Of a stretch of DNA of 64,000 nt, positions 1 through 7,929 are shown in pieces. Made by a program: the position numbers and the translations under genes. Where the stretch lies: the NCBI GenBank assembly GCA_009917445.1, contig QZEE01000004.1, forward strand, positions 1-64,000. The letters are read 5' to 3'. The notes under the pieces were generated by a model that saw only the letters and a list, made by a program, of their open reading frames with translations, was not told the DNA's origin and made no database searches. This DNA comes from a bacterium D16-76. GTDB lineage: Bacteria; Bacillota; Clostridia; Oscillospirales; Acutalibacteraceae. Each line of letters starts with the position of its first letter. Position 1 is the stretch's first letter.

Positions 1-1
1 T

Positions 2-958
2 GGCTTACTCAGTACCAGTTCTGAACTTGGCAGTCAGCTTTGCTTTTGTGGGGGAATTGTGCGGGGTTGCCTTAATAATGACGGTGATGGAGGAGCTGGA
101 TTAGCATATTATCAGCCTATGGATTTTGCTTTGGATACACATGTTACTGCACTACATCCCAAAGAAAATATTCCTCCAGATGCTTTGCTTTATATGACTA
201 CAAGCATTTCAAAACAGCATGCTATATTTGGACATGGAAGATCCATTTCTTTATCTCGTGCAAAACGGCTTAGAAATATGTTGCCTGTTAGTGGACAAGG
301 TGGTCTCGACTATGCTTATATGTCAGAATATGTAAACAAAAAACGCACAATCATGCAGAAACGTTACCGGGAATACATAGCATCAAGAATAGCAGAATTA
401 GGTCAAACTACTGCAGTTGCATCGCTCGCAGAGAAGGAATGGAGAACATTTGTAATTCAAGATATTGCTGAAGTTTATTCTGGACACGATATTTATGCCC
501 AAGAGCGCACTGATGGATCAACCCCGCTAATCACAGCGGTTGGCACAAATAACGGAATTGGTTATTTTGTAGGAAATGAAAATGATTCCAGAGCCGAAAG
601 ATCTATATCTGTTGTGCGAAATGGTGCCAGTGTTGCAAAAGCGTTTTATCATAAATATTCTGCCTTATACGGGAATGATTGTCGTAGGATGCAGCTAAAG
701 TACTCTGAGTCTGAATTTGTGAATCTTTTCATCACACAGGTAATAGGAATGCAAAACAAGGCATTTAGCTATAGCCGCAAACTTGGCACTGAACGATTAC
801 TGAACTTGAGAATCATGCTTCCTATTACCGATGATGGCGCTCCTGATTATAAATATATGGAGCAGTACACCAAAAATCTAATGCTCAGGAAGTATAAACA
901 GTATTTGGCGTATCTGGATTCAAAAGAAAACACTTCTCCTGTAGTTGCAAACGATTAA
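2..958 (+). CDS. Type I restriction-modification specificity subunit (HsdS-like), 5' truncated by window edge
   Basis: The reading frame is open to the left edge, so only the C-terminal part (about 318 residues) is visible. Two similar segments each end in a helix with the pattern L-D/P-Y-x-Y-M-x-x-Y (LDYAYMSEY near residue 100, PDYKYMEQY near 287), the repeat that closes each target-recognition domain in Firmicutes HsdS proteins. This subunit gives DNA sequence specificity to the HsdR/HsdM complex; those genes would lie to the left, outside the window. The gene is AT-rich compared with the chromosome after 5.4 kb and sits 33 bases before the Gabija-like pair, which fits a defence cargo on an acquired element. 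The family call is firm; the length and partners are not visible. Confidence 0.85.
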   Translation, partial: GLLSTSSELGSQLCFCGGIVRGCLNNDGDGGAGLAYYQPMDFALDTHVTALHPKENIPPDALLYMTTSISKQHAIFGHGRSISLSRAKRLRNMLPVSGQGGLDYAYMSEYVNKKRTIMQKRYREYIASRIAELGQTTAVASLAEKEWRTFVIQDIAEVYSGHDIYAQERTDGSTPLITAVGTNNGIGYFVGNENDSRAERSISVVRNGASVAKAFYHKYSALYGNDCRRMQLKYSESEFVNLFITQVIGMQNKAFSYSRKLGTERLLNLRIMLPITDDGAPDYKYMEQYTKNLMLRKYKQYLAYLDSKENTSPVVAND

Positions 959-991
959 CCGCATTACTACAGATAAAAAATGGAGGCATAT

Positions 992-2980
992 ATGCAATTA
1001 ACAAAAATTAGAATTAGAAATTATAGATTGCTTATTGATGCCGAGGTGGAAGTCGATCCCAAGACAACCTTAATTGTGGGTAGAAACAATACAGGCAAAA
1101 CAACTTGTTTTGCCTGTATTGGAAATGTGCTGGATGGAGAGACGGTATCTTTCGACGACTATCCACTATTAAGGCGAGACGATTTCTACACTAAAATTGC
1201 GCTGTTTATGGAGAAAAAGCTCTCTTATGAGGAGCTTTGCAAGCAGATCAAAGTTATCACCATAGACTTCCTAGTAGACTATTCGTTAGATGACCCGGAT
1301 GATAATTTGGGGGCTTTGTCACCTTTCATTATCGATGTCGATGTGGATACAACAACAGCGCTGATTCGTGCAGAGTATCGACTAAAAACCGACGAAAAAA
1401 CCTTGTGGTCACTATTGGAAAGCAGCTATTATAAGGATGGCATTTTCTCTCCGAGTGAAGAAGCGCACAAGGTGCTTGCAGATAATTTTGGTAAATTGTT
1501 TGGATTAACCGTATATGCCATCAACCCAAATAACCAGGACGACAAACAGGTAAAAAGCCACAAGGAATTACTTGATCTTTTCCCATTCCATGCAATTCCT
1601 GCTGAACGAGTTCTTGGTGAAGATGACACACATAAAAGTTCTCTTGGATCGTTAATATCCGGATTCTTTGATACGAGCGAAGCAGAACTGGATCCAGATG
1701 TTGCCGAAGAAATAAAACGGTTACGCTCAATAGTGGAAAAAGCCAATAACGATGTTCAAAAGCAGAGTGATGAAATTCTAAGTTCTGTTGTGAACAATTC
1801 TATTGGCTTTGGTTATCCCAACATAGAGGAATTAAAGCTCGGGGTTACAACGCAGCTCAGCATCGACGATCAGATCAAGAATCAGACCAAGCTATCTTAT
1901 ATATCCGGCACAGCAAACGAAAGTTTGCCGAGTTCCCACAATGGCCTTGGTTATAAAAATCTGATCAAAATGGAGTTCCTCCTTGCTGCATTTGCCAAGG
2001 ATATTAAGAAACGTGGTGTTGCGTGTGTTCCGTTGCTCTTTATTGAGGAGCCAGAATCACATATGCATCCACAAATGCAGACCGCTTTTGCGGCATATTT
2101 GGAAAAGTTTCTTAGCAATCTATCCACTGTCAAAATACAAACTTTTCTGACCTCGCATTCCGCTCATATAGCTAATACTATGGAGTTTGCAAAAGTTCGG
2201 TATGCACAAAAGTCTATCGCCGGTGTGATTTACAAGAATTTGAACACCTTTGCTCAGGCCAACCCCGATAATGTAGATTTTATCCGGAAGTATTTAACTT
2301 TGACTAAATGTGATTTGTTTTTTGCGGATAAAGCCATTTTCGTCGAAGGTGCTTCTGAACGGTTGCTATTGCCCGACATGATTGAGAAATGCGAAACAGC
2401 TGGGGTGTTTGGTTCTTGTAAATATCCTTTATCTGCACAGTATTATGCTTTAATTGAAATCGGCGGGGCCTATGCACATAAATTCATTCCGTTTATTGAA
2501 TTTTTAGGAGTTCCATGCCTGATCCTTACCGACTTAGATTCTGTAGCAGATCGAAAAGGAAGAGGCGGAAAGACCGTAAAAAAGTCGGTAGTGGTTAGCG
2601 AAGGCGAGACGACATCTAACGAAACAATTAAATGGTGGATTCGTAGAAATAAGGGGATTCCTGAGGATGATACCTCAAAAATCGACCTTTCGGAAATTAT
2701 TGCTATGACAGCAGATGACAAAACCAGAGAAAAATGCCATATCGAGTTCCAAACTACTGAAAATGGATTATGTGGACATTCTTTGGAAGAAGCCATCCGC
2801 AATGTCAATCGAAAGCATTACAATTTAGGTAATAGAATAAGCGAGAAGAAGCTTGAATTTACGGGTAAGAGTAAAACAGATTTTGCACTCGATTTGATTT
2901 ACAAATATTCCGATTATTGCGTTCCTGATTACATAAAATCCGGATTAAAATGGTTAAATGACCAAAGAGTTCTTGAGTAA
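992..2980 (+). CDS. gajA: Gabija-like GajA: OLD-family ATPase with TOPRIM nuclease domain
   Basis: The 662-residue protein has an N-terminal ABC-type ATPase: Walker A GRNNTGKT at residues 30-37, a signature-like segment near 325, Walker B followed by EEPESHMHP near 348, and a switch region TSHSAH near 386. A TOPRIM domain follows, with the acidic FVEGASER motif near 450 and LTDLD near 512. OLD nucleases next to a UvrD-like helicase (class 2 OLD) correspond to the Gabija anti-phage system, where GajA nicks DNA when nucleotides are depleted. ATG 992 is preferred over ATG 980 because GGAGG lies 5 bases before it. The helicase gene begins 14 bases after the stop. At 662 residues it is longer than the founding GajA (about 580), so a divergent subtype is likely. 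Confidence 0.82.
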   Translation: MQLTKIRIRNYRLLIDAEVEVDPKTTLIVGRNNTGKTTCFACIGNVLDGETVSFDDYPLLRRDDFYTKIALFMEKKLSYEELCKQIKVITIDFLVDYSLDDPDDNLGALSPFIIDVDVDTTTALIRAEYRLKTDEKTLWSLLESSYYKDGIFSPSEEAHKVLADNFGKLFGLTVYAINPNNQDDKQVKSHKELLDLFPFHAIPAERVLGEDDTHKSSLGSLISGFFDTSEAELDPDVAEEIKRLRSIVEKANNDVQKQSDEILSSVVNNSIGFGYPNIEELKLGVTTQLSIDDQIKNQTKLSYISGTANESLPSSHNGLGYKNLIKMEFLLAAFAKDIKKRGVACVPLLFIEEPESHMHPQMQTAFAAYLEKFLSNLSTVKIQTFLTSHSAHIANTMEFAKVRYAQKSIAGVIYKNLNTFAQANPDNVDFIRKYLTLTKCDLFFADKAIFVEGASERLLLPDMIEKCETAGVFGSCKYPLSAQYYALIEIGGAYAHKFIPFIEFLGVPCLILTDLDSVADRKGRGGKTVKKSVVVSEGETTSNETIKWWIRRNKGIPEDDTSKIDLSEIIAMTADDKTREKCHIEFQTTENGLCGHSLEEAIRNVNRKHYNLGNRISEKKLEFTGKSKTDFALDLIYKYSDYCVPDYIKSGLKWLNDQRVLE

Positions 2981-2994
2981 GGAGGTGCCGGTTC

Positions 2995-4737
2995 ATGGGT
3001 GGAGAGTATATTGGTGCAAATTACGATCTTGCAAAAGCTGAAGCTGATAAGATTGATGCACAGATTATCGAAACACTTAAGTCTGGACACAGTTTCCGTG
3101 TTGAAGCCGGTGCGGGTTCTGGCAAGACTTACTCTCTGAATCGAGCTATTGAGTGGATACAGGAACATAAATGGTCTGATTACAGCCGAAAAAAACAGAA
3201 TGTAGTCTGTATCACCTATACAAATGCAGCAGTAGATGTCATTGCAGAACGGCTTGCAAAAGACTCGTTTATTATTCCTTCCACAATCCACTCTTTTGCA
3301 TGGAATGCCATCAAACAATATCAAAGCGTCTTGATTGATGCTGTCACAACAAATCCTGATTATCTGCCAGACGAAGGTGATTTTAATCAAGTCACCGAAG
3401 TTGCATATACTTTGGGACATCGTTACAAGGAAAATGGAATTCAGTACCTTTATCATGACGACGTTCTAAAGCTCTTCTGCCTGCTTCTTGATAACGCTAA
3501 ATTTCGCCGGGTATTTGCGGATAAATACCCTTTGATTCTGATTGATGAATACCAAGACTCCTATAAACCGATTATTGATCGCTTTATTGAGTTTTTTATA
3601 GCAAAAGGTGTTGGACCTCAGTTCGGCTTTTTCGGCGATGCCTGGCAAACCATCTATCAGTCAAACAAAGCCTGTGGGGAAATTGAACACGAAAAAATCG
3701 AGATAATAAAGAAGGGATCGAATTTCCGATCTGCGCCAAGGATTGTTCAACTTTTAAATGATATCCGCCCTGAGTTGCCGCAAAAATCAGCCATTGATGG
3801 ATTTGACGGTGAAGTTTTAGTGATTACGTGTGATGATTATTCAGGAGTTCGTCGCACAGAACGCAATTTCAAAAATGAATTGCCTGCGGCCGAGTTAAGG
3901 ACAAGACTGAACACTATCAGAGCAAAAATTGAACAGAATACACCCCCTGACGAGAATCTTAAAGTTCTGATGATTACGCACAAAGTTCTTGCTTCCCAAC
4001 AAGGTTACGAGCAACTTTTGGATATACTGGATGATGGGTTGCGCAACAAGGAAGATCCTTTTCTTATTTTCTTTGCTGATACGATAGAACCGATATATCA
4101 TGCGCTTGATACTTCGAACACCCAGTTGCTTTTTGACACGCTCGGAATAAAGCGATATCCAATTACAATGAAATCTGAAAAAACCAAATGGAAAACGCTG
4201 TATAACCAGCTAACAGAAGTTCGCACCCAAAAAGTTATAGATGTTTTGGAGATAATCATTCATAGTCAACTGATACCCATTCCGCCTAAAGTGGATGGAT
4301 GGTACCGACTTTATAAGGATGCTCCAGAAACAATGTATGCATCAGAAGCTACAATTCAACAGTTTTTACAGCTGGATTATGCACAATTTATTGCTGTTAG
4401 GGATTTTCTATATCCAGACGCACAATTTTCAACGGAACATGGCGTAAAAGGCGAAGAATACGACAATGTTGTTTTTGTTATCAGCAAGGGATGGAATCAG
4501 TACCAATTTGAAACCTATGCACCCATGATAACGGGTCATGCTACTATTCCTAAAGGCAAAGAAGCATCGTATGAACGAAACCGGAATCTTTTCTATGTTT
4601 GTTGCTCAAGACCCAAGAAGCGGCTGTTCTTTTTTATTACTGTGCCAATGGATGCCGCATTCAAAGCTTTTTTGAAAACCTTGGTAGGTGAAGACAATAT
4701 TCTTACTTATCAGCAATTTATGGAAATGACTCATTAA
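2995..4737 (+). CDS. gajB: Gabija-like GajB: UvrD/Rep-family superfamily 1 helicase
   Basis: This 580-residue superfamily 1 helicase has Walker A GAGSGKT at residues 39-45, a Q-like/motif Ia segment ITYTNAAVDVI, Walker B LILIDEYQDS near 180, a GDAWQTIY motif near 220, and a C-terminal motif VI FYVCCSRPKKRL near 545. The RBS AAGGAGG overlaps the stop of the preceding OLD gene and is 9 bases from ATG 2995, so the two are translationally linked. In Gabija the helicase senses DNA intermediates or termini and stimulates the GajA nuclease. It carries the same low-GC bias as its neighbour, and a perfect 14-bp hairpin follows its stop. General DNA repair as the only function is less likely given the OLD partner. 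Confidence 0.82.
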   Translation: MGGEYIGANYDLAKAEADKIDAQIIETLKSGHSFRVEAGAGSGKTYSLNRAIEWIQEHKWSDYSRKKQNVVCITYTNAAVDVIAERLAKDSFIIPSTIHSFAWNAIKQYQSVLIDAVTTNPDYLPDEGDFNQVTEVAYTLGHRYKENGIQYLYHDDVLKLFCLLLDNAKFRRVFADKYPLILIDEYQDSYKPIIDRFIEFFIAKGVGPQFGFFGDAWQTIYQSNKACGEIEHEKIEIIKKGSNFRSAPRIVQLLNDIRPELPQKSAIDGFDGEVLVITCDDYSGVRRTERNFKNELPAAELRTRLNTIRAKIEQNTPPDENLKVLMITHKVLASQQGYEQLLDILDDGLRNKEDPFLIFFADTIEPIYHALDTSNTQLLFDTLGIKRYPITMKSEKTKWKTLYNQLTEVRTQKVIDVLEIIIHSQLIPIPPKVDGWYRLYKDAPETMYASEATIQQFLQLDYAQFIAVRDFLYPDAQFSTEHGVKGEEYDNVVFVISKGWNQYQFETYAPMITGHATIPKGKEASYERNRNLFYVCCSRPKKRLFFFITVPMDAAFKAFLKTLVGEDNILTYQQFMEMTH

Positions 4738-4747
4738 GCAACAATGA

Positions 4748-4786
4748 AACACAGTCCACTGATCATCTGAACCAGTGGACTGTGTT
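4748..4786 (+). terminator. Terminator-like hairpin after the Gabija-like pair
   Basis: A perfect 14-bp inverted repeat (4748-4761 with 4773-4786) with an 11-base loop starts 11 bases after the helicase stop. It is followed by a T-rich stretch but not a clean T run. It also lies between convergent genes and could serve the minus-strand DUF6061 gene. Confidence 0.65.
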
Positions 4787-4799
4787 ATGTTTATATAGT

Positions 4800-5045
4800 T
4801 TAATCAATCAATTGATGTTCCGGCGTTCCATGTATATACTGTTCCAAATTACCACCAAGTACAAGCTGTGCATATTCCAACGGCTTATTGTAGATCAGCC
4901 AGTCCAACTCCGAACGCTGATACATATTGTCGGCAACTTCGTTCTCCACCGCAATCGTATCAATAGCAAGCATACTGCCATCAAAGAATTTCAATTCCAC
5001 ACAAGCGGTATCCATATTAAACTCACAAGAAATCAATCTATCCAT
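4800..5045 (-). CDS. DUF6061 family protein
   Basis: This is an 81-residue protein of unknown function. I recognise it from the conserved N-terminal pattern SCEFNMDT-x-CVEL, the central run AIDTIAVENEVADNMYQRS and the DWLIYN-x-PLEYA motif of the DUF6061 family, which is common in Clostridia and frequent on mobile elements. It has no membrane segment or known catalytic motif. GGAGG lies 6 bases before ATG 5045. It is downstream of and co-directional with rlmD, 24 bases after that stop, and shares the AT-rich composition of the left 5.3 kb. It therefore belongs to the acquired element rather than to the native chromosome. Confidence 0.75.
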   Translation of the reverse strand: MDRLISCEFNMDTACVELKFFDGSMLAIDTIAVENEVADNMYQRSELDWLIYNKPLEYAQLVLGGNLEQYIHGTPEHQLID

Positions 5046-5069
5046 AAGAAACCTCCATTTTGCGGGATG

Positions 5070-6704
5070 TTAGATCATCCCAAAATATTTGAATGCTTCT
5101 CGGATTGCTTCCTCTTTTTCCGGCGGACACTGGGGTTGTCTGGAATCATCTGATTTCGGCAGATTGTAATTCTTTCCTACCTCAATCCCGCATTTCCGTT
5201 TAATCTGCGAAATATATAGGTTGGATACCTTTAATCCACTATGTTCCAGTACATACTCCTTTATCTGCGTGTATGTTGCCCCATCCTGAAATTCGGACAT
5301 ATCCATATCTTCCAAAGAGAACTCAACCCGAATCTTTTTTGAGTCGACCTCGCCCTTGGAAAGCAAGACAACCGTCTCCACATGTGCTGTCCCGGGGAAC
5401 ATATCCACCGGCTGCACCGCCCCCAGCCCATACCCCAGCCCAGCCAAAACATTCAAATCCCTAGCCAGCGTAGCCGGGTCACAGGAGACATACACCACCC
5501 GCTCCGGCCCCATGCTGGCCAAAGTGTGCAGCAGCCCAGGGGTGCAGCCCTTGCGGGGCGGATCCAGTATGACGGTATCCGGCCGCACGCCTTCCCGGGC
5601 CAGGCTTTCCGCAGCCTGGCCGGCGTCGGCGCACAGGAAGCGCGCATTGTCAACTGCGTTGCGCCGGGCGTTTTCCCAAGCATCCTCCACCGCCTGGGGG
5701 ACCACCTCTACCCCTATGACCTCCCGGGCCCTGCGGGCCATAGAAAGCCCAATAGTGCCCGTACCGCAGTACAAATCCAGTACCGTTTCGCCGCCGGTAG
5801 GTGCGGCAAACCGGGCGGCCGTCTCATACAAGCGCTGGGCCTGGGCCGGGTTCACCTGGTAAAAGGAGAGGGGCGAAATCGCAAAAGTCAGCCCGCACAA
5901 GGTGTCCCGGATATATCCCGGGCCCCAAAGGGTGCGCAGCTGAGGGCCCAAGGCCACGTTCGTCCGATCCTGGTTTACGTTTATCAGCACCGTGGTAAGG
6001 CTGGGCACAGCCGCCCGCAGGGCGTCCACCAATTCCCCCTCATGGCGCAGGCCCCGCCCATTTACGACTACACAAGCCATCAGTTCCCCCGTATTCGTCC
6101 CGCGCCGCAGATAAAGCCGCCGCATTTTCCCCGTATGGGTGGCCTCATCGTAGACGCTGTCGCCCCACCGGGCCGCCCAAGCCCGGAAAGCCCCCATCAG
6201 CTGGTTAAATTCCGGCGGATGCAGCCTGCACCCCCCGCCGTCCACAATGCGGTGGGAGTTCACCGCGTAAAACCCCATTTGCAGCGACCCATCCGGCCCC
6301 TTCCCCAAAGGCAGCAAAGCCTTGTTGCGGTAGCCGTCCCGGGAAGAAGCCCCCAGCACCGGCGCCACGTCCAACCCCAAAAAGCCCCCAATGCGCTCCA
6401 AAGCGTCCACCACCCGCTGGTGCTTTACCCGCAGTTCCTCTTCATAGGTGATGTGCCGGTAGCAGCACCCCCCGCACTGGGCAAAAACCGGGCATCCCGC
6501 CTCCACCCGGCAGGGGGCAGGCCGCAAAATTTCTTCCAGCCTGCCATAGCAAAACCGCTTTTCCACCTTGACAATCCGTACCCGCGCCCGTTCCCCCGGC
6601 GCGCCCAAAGGCACAAAAACCGCCATGCCCTCGTGCCGCCCCAAAGCCGACCCCTGGGCCGTCATGCCGGTAAAATCCATCTCGATCACATCGTTCTTTT
6701 TCAC
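5070..6704 (-). CDS. rlmD: 23S rRNA (uracil-1939 C5) methyltransferase with an extra, acquired C-terminal tail
   Basis: An N-terminal TRAM domain (about residues 1-60) is followed by Fe-S cysteines at 71, 77 and 80 (C-x5-C-x2-C), a SAM-binding LDLYCGTGTIG motif, and the catalytic motif VSCDPATLARDL. It methylates U1939 of 23S rRNA. GTG 6704 is chosen (GGGAGG 7 bases upstream; GTG 6707 is the alternative); a promoter lies just upstream at 6735-6763. The core ends near HVETVVLLS, where family members normally stop at about 455 residues. Here some 95 more residues follow (from VDSKK to YFGMI), encoded by AT-rich DNA from about 5345 leftward. This tail is one seen in Firmicutes where mobile elements have integrated into the 3' end of this gene. 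Confidence 0.9.
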   Translation of the reverse strand: MKKNDVIEMDFTGMTAQGSALGRHEGMAVFVPLGAPGERARVRIVKVEKRFCYGRLEEILRPAPCRVEAGCPVFAQCGGCCYRHITYEEELRVKHQRVVDALERIGGFLGLDVAPVLGASSRDGYRNKALLPLGKGPDGSLQMGFYAVNSHRIVDGGGCRLHPPEFNQLMGAFRAWAARWGDSVYDEATHTGKMRRLYLRRGTNTGELMACVVVNGRGLRHEGELVDALRAAVPSLTTVLINVNQDRTNVALGPQLRTLWGPGYIRDTLCGLTFAISPLSFYQVNPAQAQRLYETAARFAAPTGGETVLDLYCGTGTIGLSMARRAREVIGVEVVPQAVEDAWENARRNAVDNARFLCADAGQAAESLAREGVRPDTVILDPPRKGCTPGLLHTLASMGPERVVYVSCDPATLARDLNVLAGLGYGLGAVQPVDMFPGTAHVETVVLLSKGEVDSKKIRVEFSLEDMDMSEFQDGATYTQIKEYVLEHSGLKVSNLYISQIKRKCGIEVGKNYNLPKSDDSRQPQCPPEKEEAIREAFKYFGMI

Positions 6705-6734
6705 CACTCCGCCTCCCACAAGTTCTTTCCTGGC

Positions 6735-6763
6735 ATTATACCAGATTCCCCCCGGCTTCGCAA
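6735..6763 (-). promoter_or_regulatory. Promoter of rlmD
   Basis: On the minus strand TTGCGA (6763-6758) and TATAAT (6740-6735) are separated by 17 bases, placing transcription start about 20 bases before the GTG start of rlmD. Confidence 0.7.
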
Positions 6764-6958
6764 GCACCCCCAGCCCCGCCGCGACACAAAAGAAAAAGGG
6801 AAAACAGCGCCCCGCCCAGCCCGCCCATCCCCCCGCAAAACCCAAGAAAACCCAGTCTCTAGGCGGCTTTGCGGGCCGTTTCTTTGTGCCAGTTGGATAA
6901 AAAGGGGGAAAGGGCAGGGGGGCGATTTAATGGAAAACGCAGATTCTTTGCAAAACCG

Positions 6959-6987
6959 TTGACATCCGCAGGATTAGACATTATAAT
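6959..6987 (+). promoter_or_regulatory. Consensus sigma-A promoter of the candidate small RNA
   Basis: TTGACA (6959-6964) and TATAAT (6982-6987) are both perfect matches with an ideal 17-base spacer. No convincing coding sequence starts nearby; the predicted transcript runs into a terminator at 7062-7095. Confidence 0.85.
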
Positions 6988-6993
6988 AAGCAC

Positions 6994-7095
6994 ATAAAGT
7001 TGAGTACAAGGTACGCGGCATTAAGCCGCACTTTTCAATACAACTCCTCCCCAAAAGAAGGAAAAGGACCGGGTCTTCCGGTCCTTTTCCTTTTC
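6994..7095 (+). ncRNA. Candidate ~100-nt small RNA with CU-rich loop
   Basis: A perfect promoter ends at 6987 and an intrinsic terminator closes at about 7095 (stem 7062-7072 with 7078-7088, 5-base loop, followed by CCTTTTCC). Between them is a 5-bp hairpin (7015-7019 with 7025-7029) and a single-stranded CTCCTCCCC stretch at 7044-7052, complementary to Shine-Dalgarno sequences. This layout (hairpin, C-rich seed, terminator) is typical of Firmicutes trans-acting regulatory RNAs. I do not recognise it as 6S RNA, SRP RNA, tmRNA or a known riboswitch. A 66-codon frame crosses it but has no RBS and reads through the terminator. It could instead be a terminated leader of ireB. Confidence 0.55.
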
Positions 7096-7157
7096 CCGCA
7101 GCCTCACCCCGCCGGCCCGGCCGCGCAAGAAAGCCGCGCCCCACCTGCAAATAGGGC

Positions 7158-7186
7158 TTGCAAATTGCCGGGAAATCCTGTACAAT
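7158..7186 (+). promoter_or_regulatory. Promoter of ireB
   Basis: TTGCAA (7158-7163) and TACAAT (7181-7186) with a 17-base spacer, 43 bases before the ireB ATG. Confidence 0.7.
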
Positions 7187-7229
7187 ATAAAGAAGTATGA
7201 ACAGAGCTTTTGATTTGGAGGTGCTTTCT

Positions 7230-7487
7230 ATGCCGGAGGATTTCGCAAACCATACTATTACGTTCTCCCTGGACCCTGTGCGGGAAGCGGACATGAAGCG
7301 CATTTTGCTTACGGTCTACGATGCCCTTAAAGAAAAGGGCTACAACCCTGTCAGCCAGATCGTGGGCTACCTGCTGTCAGAAGACCCTACCTATATCACC
7401 ACCCACAACAACGCCCGCAGCCTGGTGCGCCGCATTGACCGCGACGAGCTTCTAAAGGCTATGGTGCGCTCTTACCTGGGCGAATGA
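7230..7487 (+). CDS. ireB: IreB family regulatory phosphoprotein (UPF0297)
   Basis: This 85-residue protein matches IreB/YrzL: an N-terminal strand ITFSLD, then [26 protein letters not shown]-x-YIT and a C-terminal RRIDRDELL segment, which are the family's diagnostic blocks. In Enterococcus IreB is phosphorylated by the PASTA Ser/Thr kinase IreK and affects cell-wall stress and cephalosporin resistance. GGAGG lies 8 bases before ATG 7230; the upstream in-frame ATG at 7197 has no RBS. In many Firmicutes it precedes a Holliday-junction resolvase gene and a DUF1292 gene; here it is followed by an uncharacterised basic protein instead. Confidence 0.9.
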   Translation: MPEDFANHTITFSLDPVREADMKRILLTVYDALKEKGYNPVSQIVGYLLSEDPTYITTHNNARSLVRRIDRDELLKAMVRSYLGE

Positions 7488-7550
7488 CCCGGCCCAGCCC
7501 TTTTTGTTTTGCCTGTTATAAACCCAACTCCCAAAGAAAGCGGTGATTAT

Positions 7551-7841
7551 TTGAGCGGAAAGAAACCTTCCTTCCCTACCTATAAGGGGAAACCTTTGGT
7601 GCGCAGCGGCGATACCATCTACTATGGCAGCATGCGGGATAAATACGTGATTAAAATGGATGTAAAGTCCAAGAAAAAGGTGGGCGATTTAGAAGTCGCC
7701 GACAAAGTGCTAGTGCAGCTGATGTATACAGACCCGGAGATCCGCAGCCGGAAGCAGATCGTCAAGACCAGCGAAAAGGACGGCCTGTACCTGGCCCTGG
7801 ACATTGCCGACGCCTGGCTTACCCGGGCCCTGGCCGAGTGA
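7551..7841 (+). CDS. Conserved hypothetical protein downstream of ireB
   Basis: This is a 96-residue, lysine-rich soluble protein. It has a Y-x-G-K-P-L-V-R-x-G-D-x-I-Y-Y-G block at the start and ends in an alpha-helical segment (LALDIADAWL). I know similar proteins only as uncharacterised Oscillospiraceae entries and cannot assign a function. The start is set at TTG 7551, where the conserved sequence begins and a weak AGCGGTGA lies upstream; no ATG fits until residue 25. It lies 63 bases after ireB, is probably in the same transcript, and is closed by the hairpin at 7880-7918. Confidence 0.6.
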   Translation: MSGKKPSFPTYKGKPLVRSGDTIYYGSMRDKYVIKMDVKSKKKVGDLEVADKVLVQLMYTDPEIRSRKQIVKTSEKDGLYLALDIADAWLTRALAE

Positions 7842-7879
7842 GGCACACCCCCTATGCAACGGAATATTTGCCCTGTAAA

Positions 7880-7918
7880 AACGGCGTTTCAGCCCTTGCC
7901 CTTTGCTGAAACGCCGTT
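7880..7918. terminator. Bidirectional terminator between convergent genes
   Basis: A perfect 14-bp stem (7880-7893 with 7905-7918) with an 11-base loop between the ireB operon and the convergent surface-protein gene. A runs flank it on the left, T residues on the right. Confidence 0.75.
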
Positions 7919-7929
7919 CCATTTTGCCT

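Noticed and set aside
4782-5153. 123-codon plus-strand frame opposite DUF6061
   Set aside because: It starts inside the terminator hairpin, lacks a RBS, and overlaps a recognisable DUF6061 gene on the other strand.
5382-6962. Long plus-strand frame opposite rlmD
   Set aside because: Arg/Pro/His-rich shadow of the GC-rich rlmD gene with no start signals or family resemblance.
7000-7200. 66-codon plus-strand frame across the candidate small RNA
   Set aside because: It has no RBS, reads through the terminator hairpin and a promoter, and its composition is Pro/Ala-rich like random GC-rich sequence.
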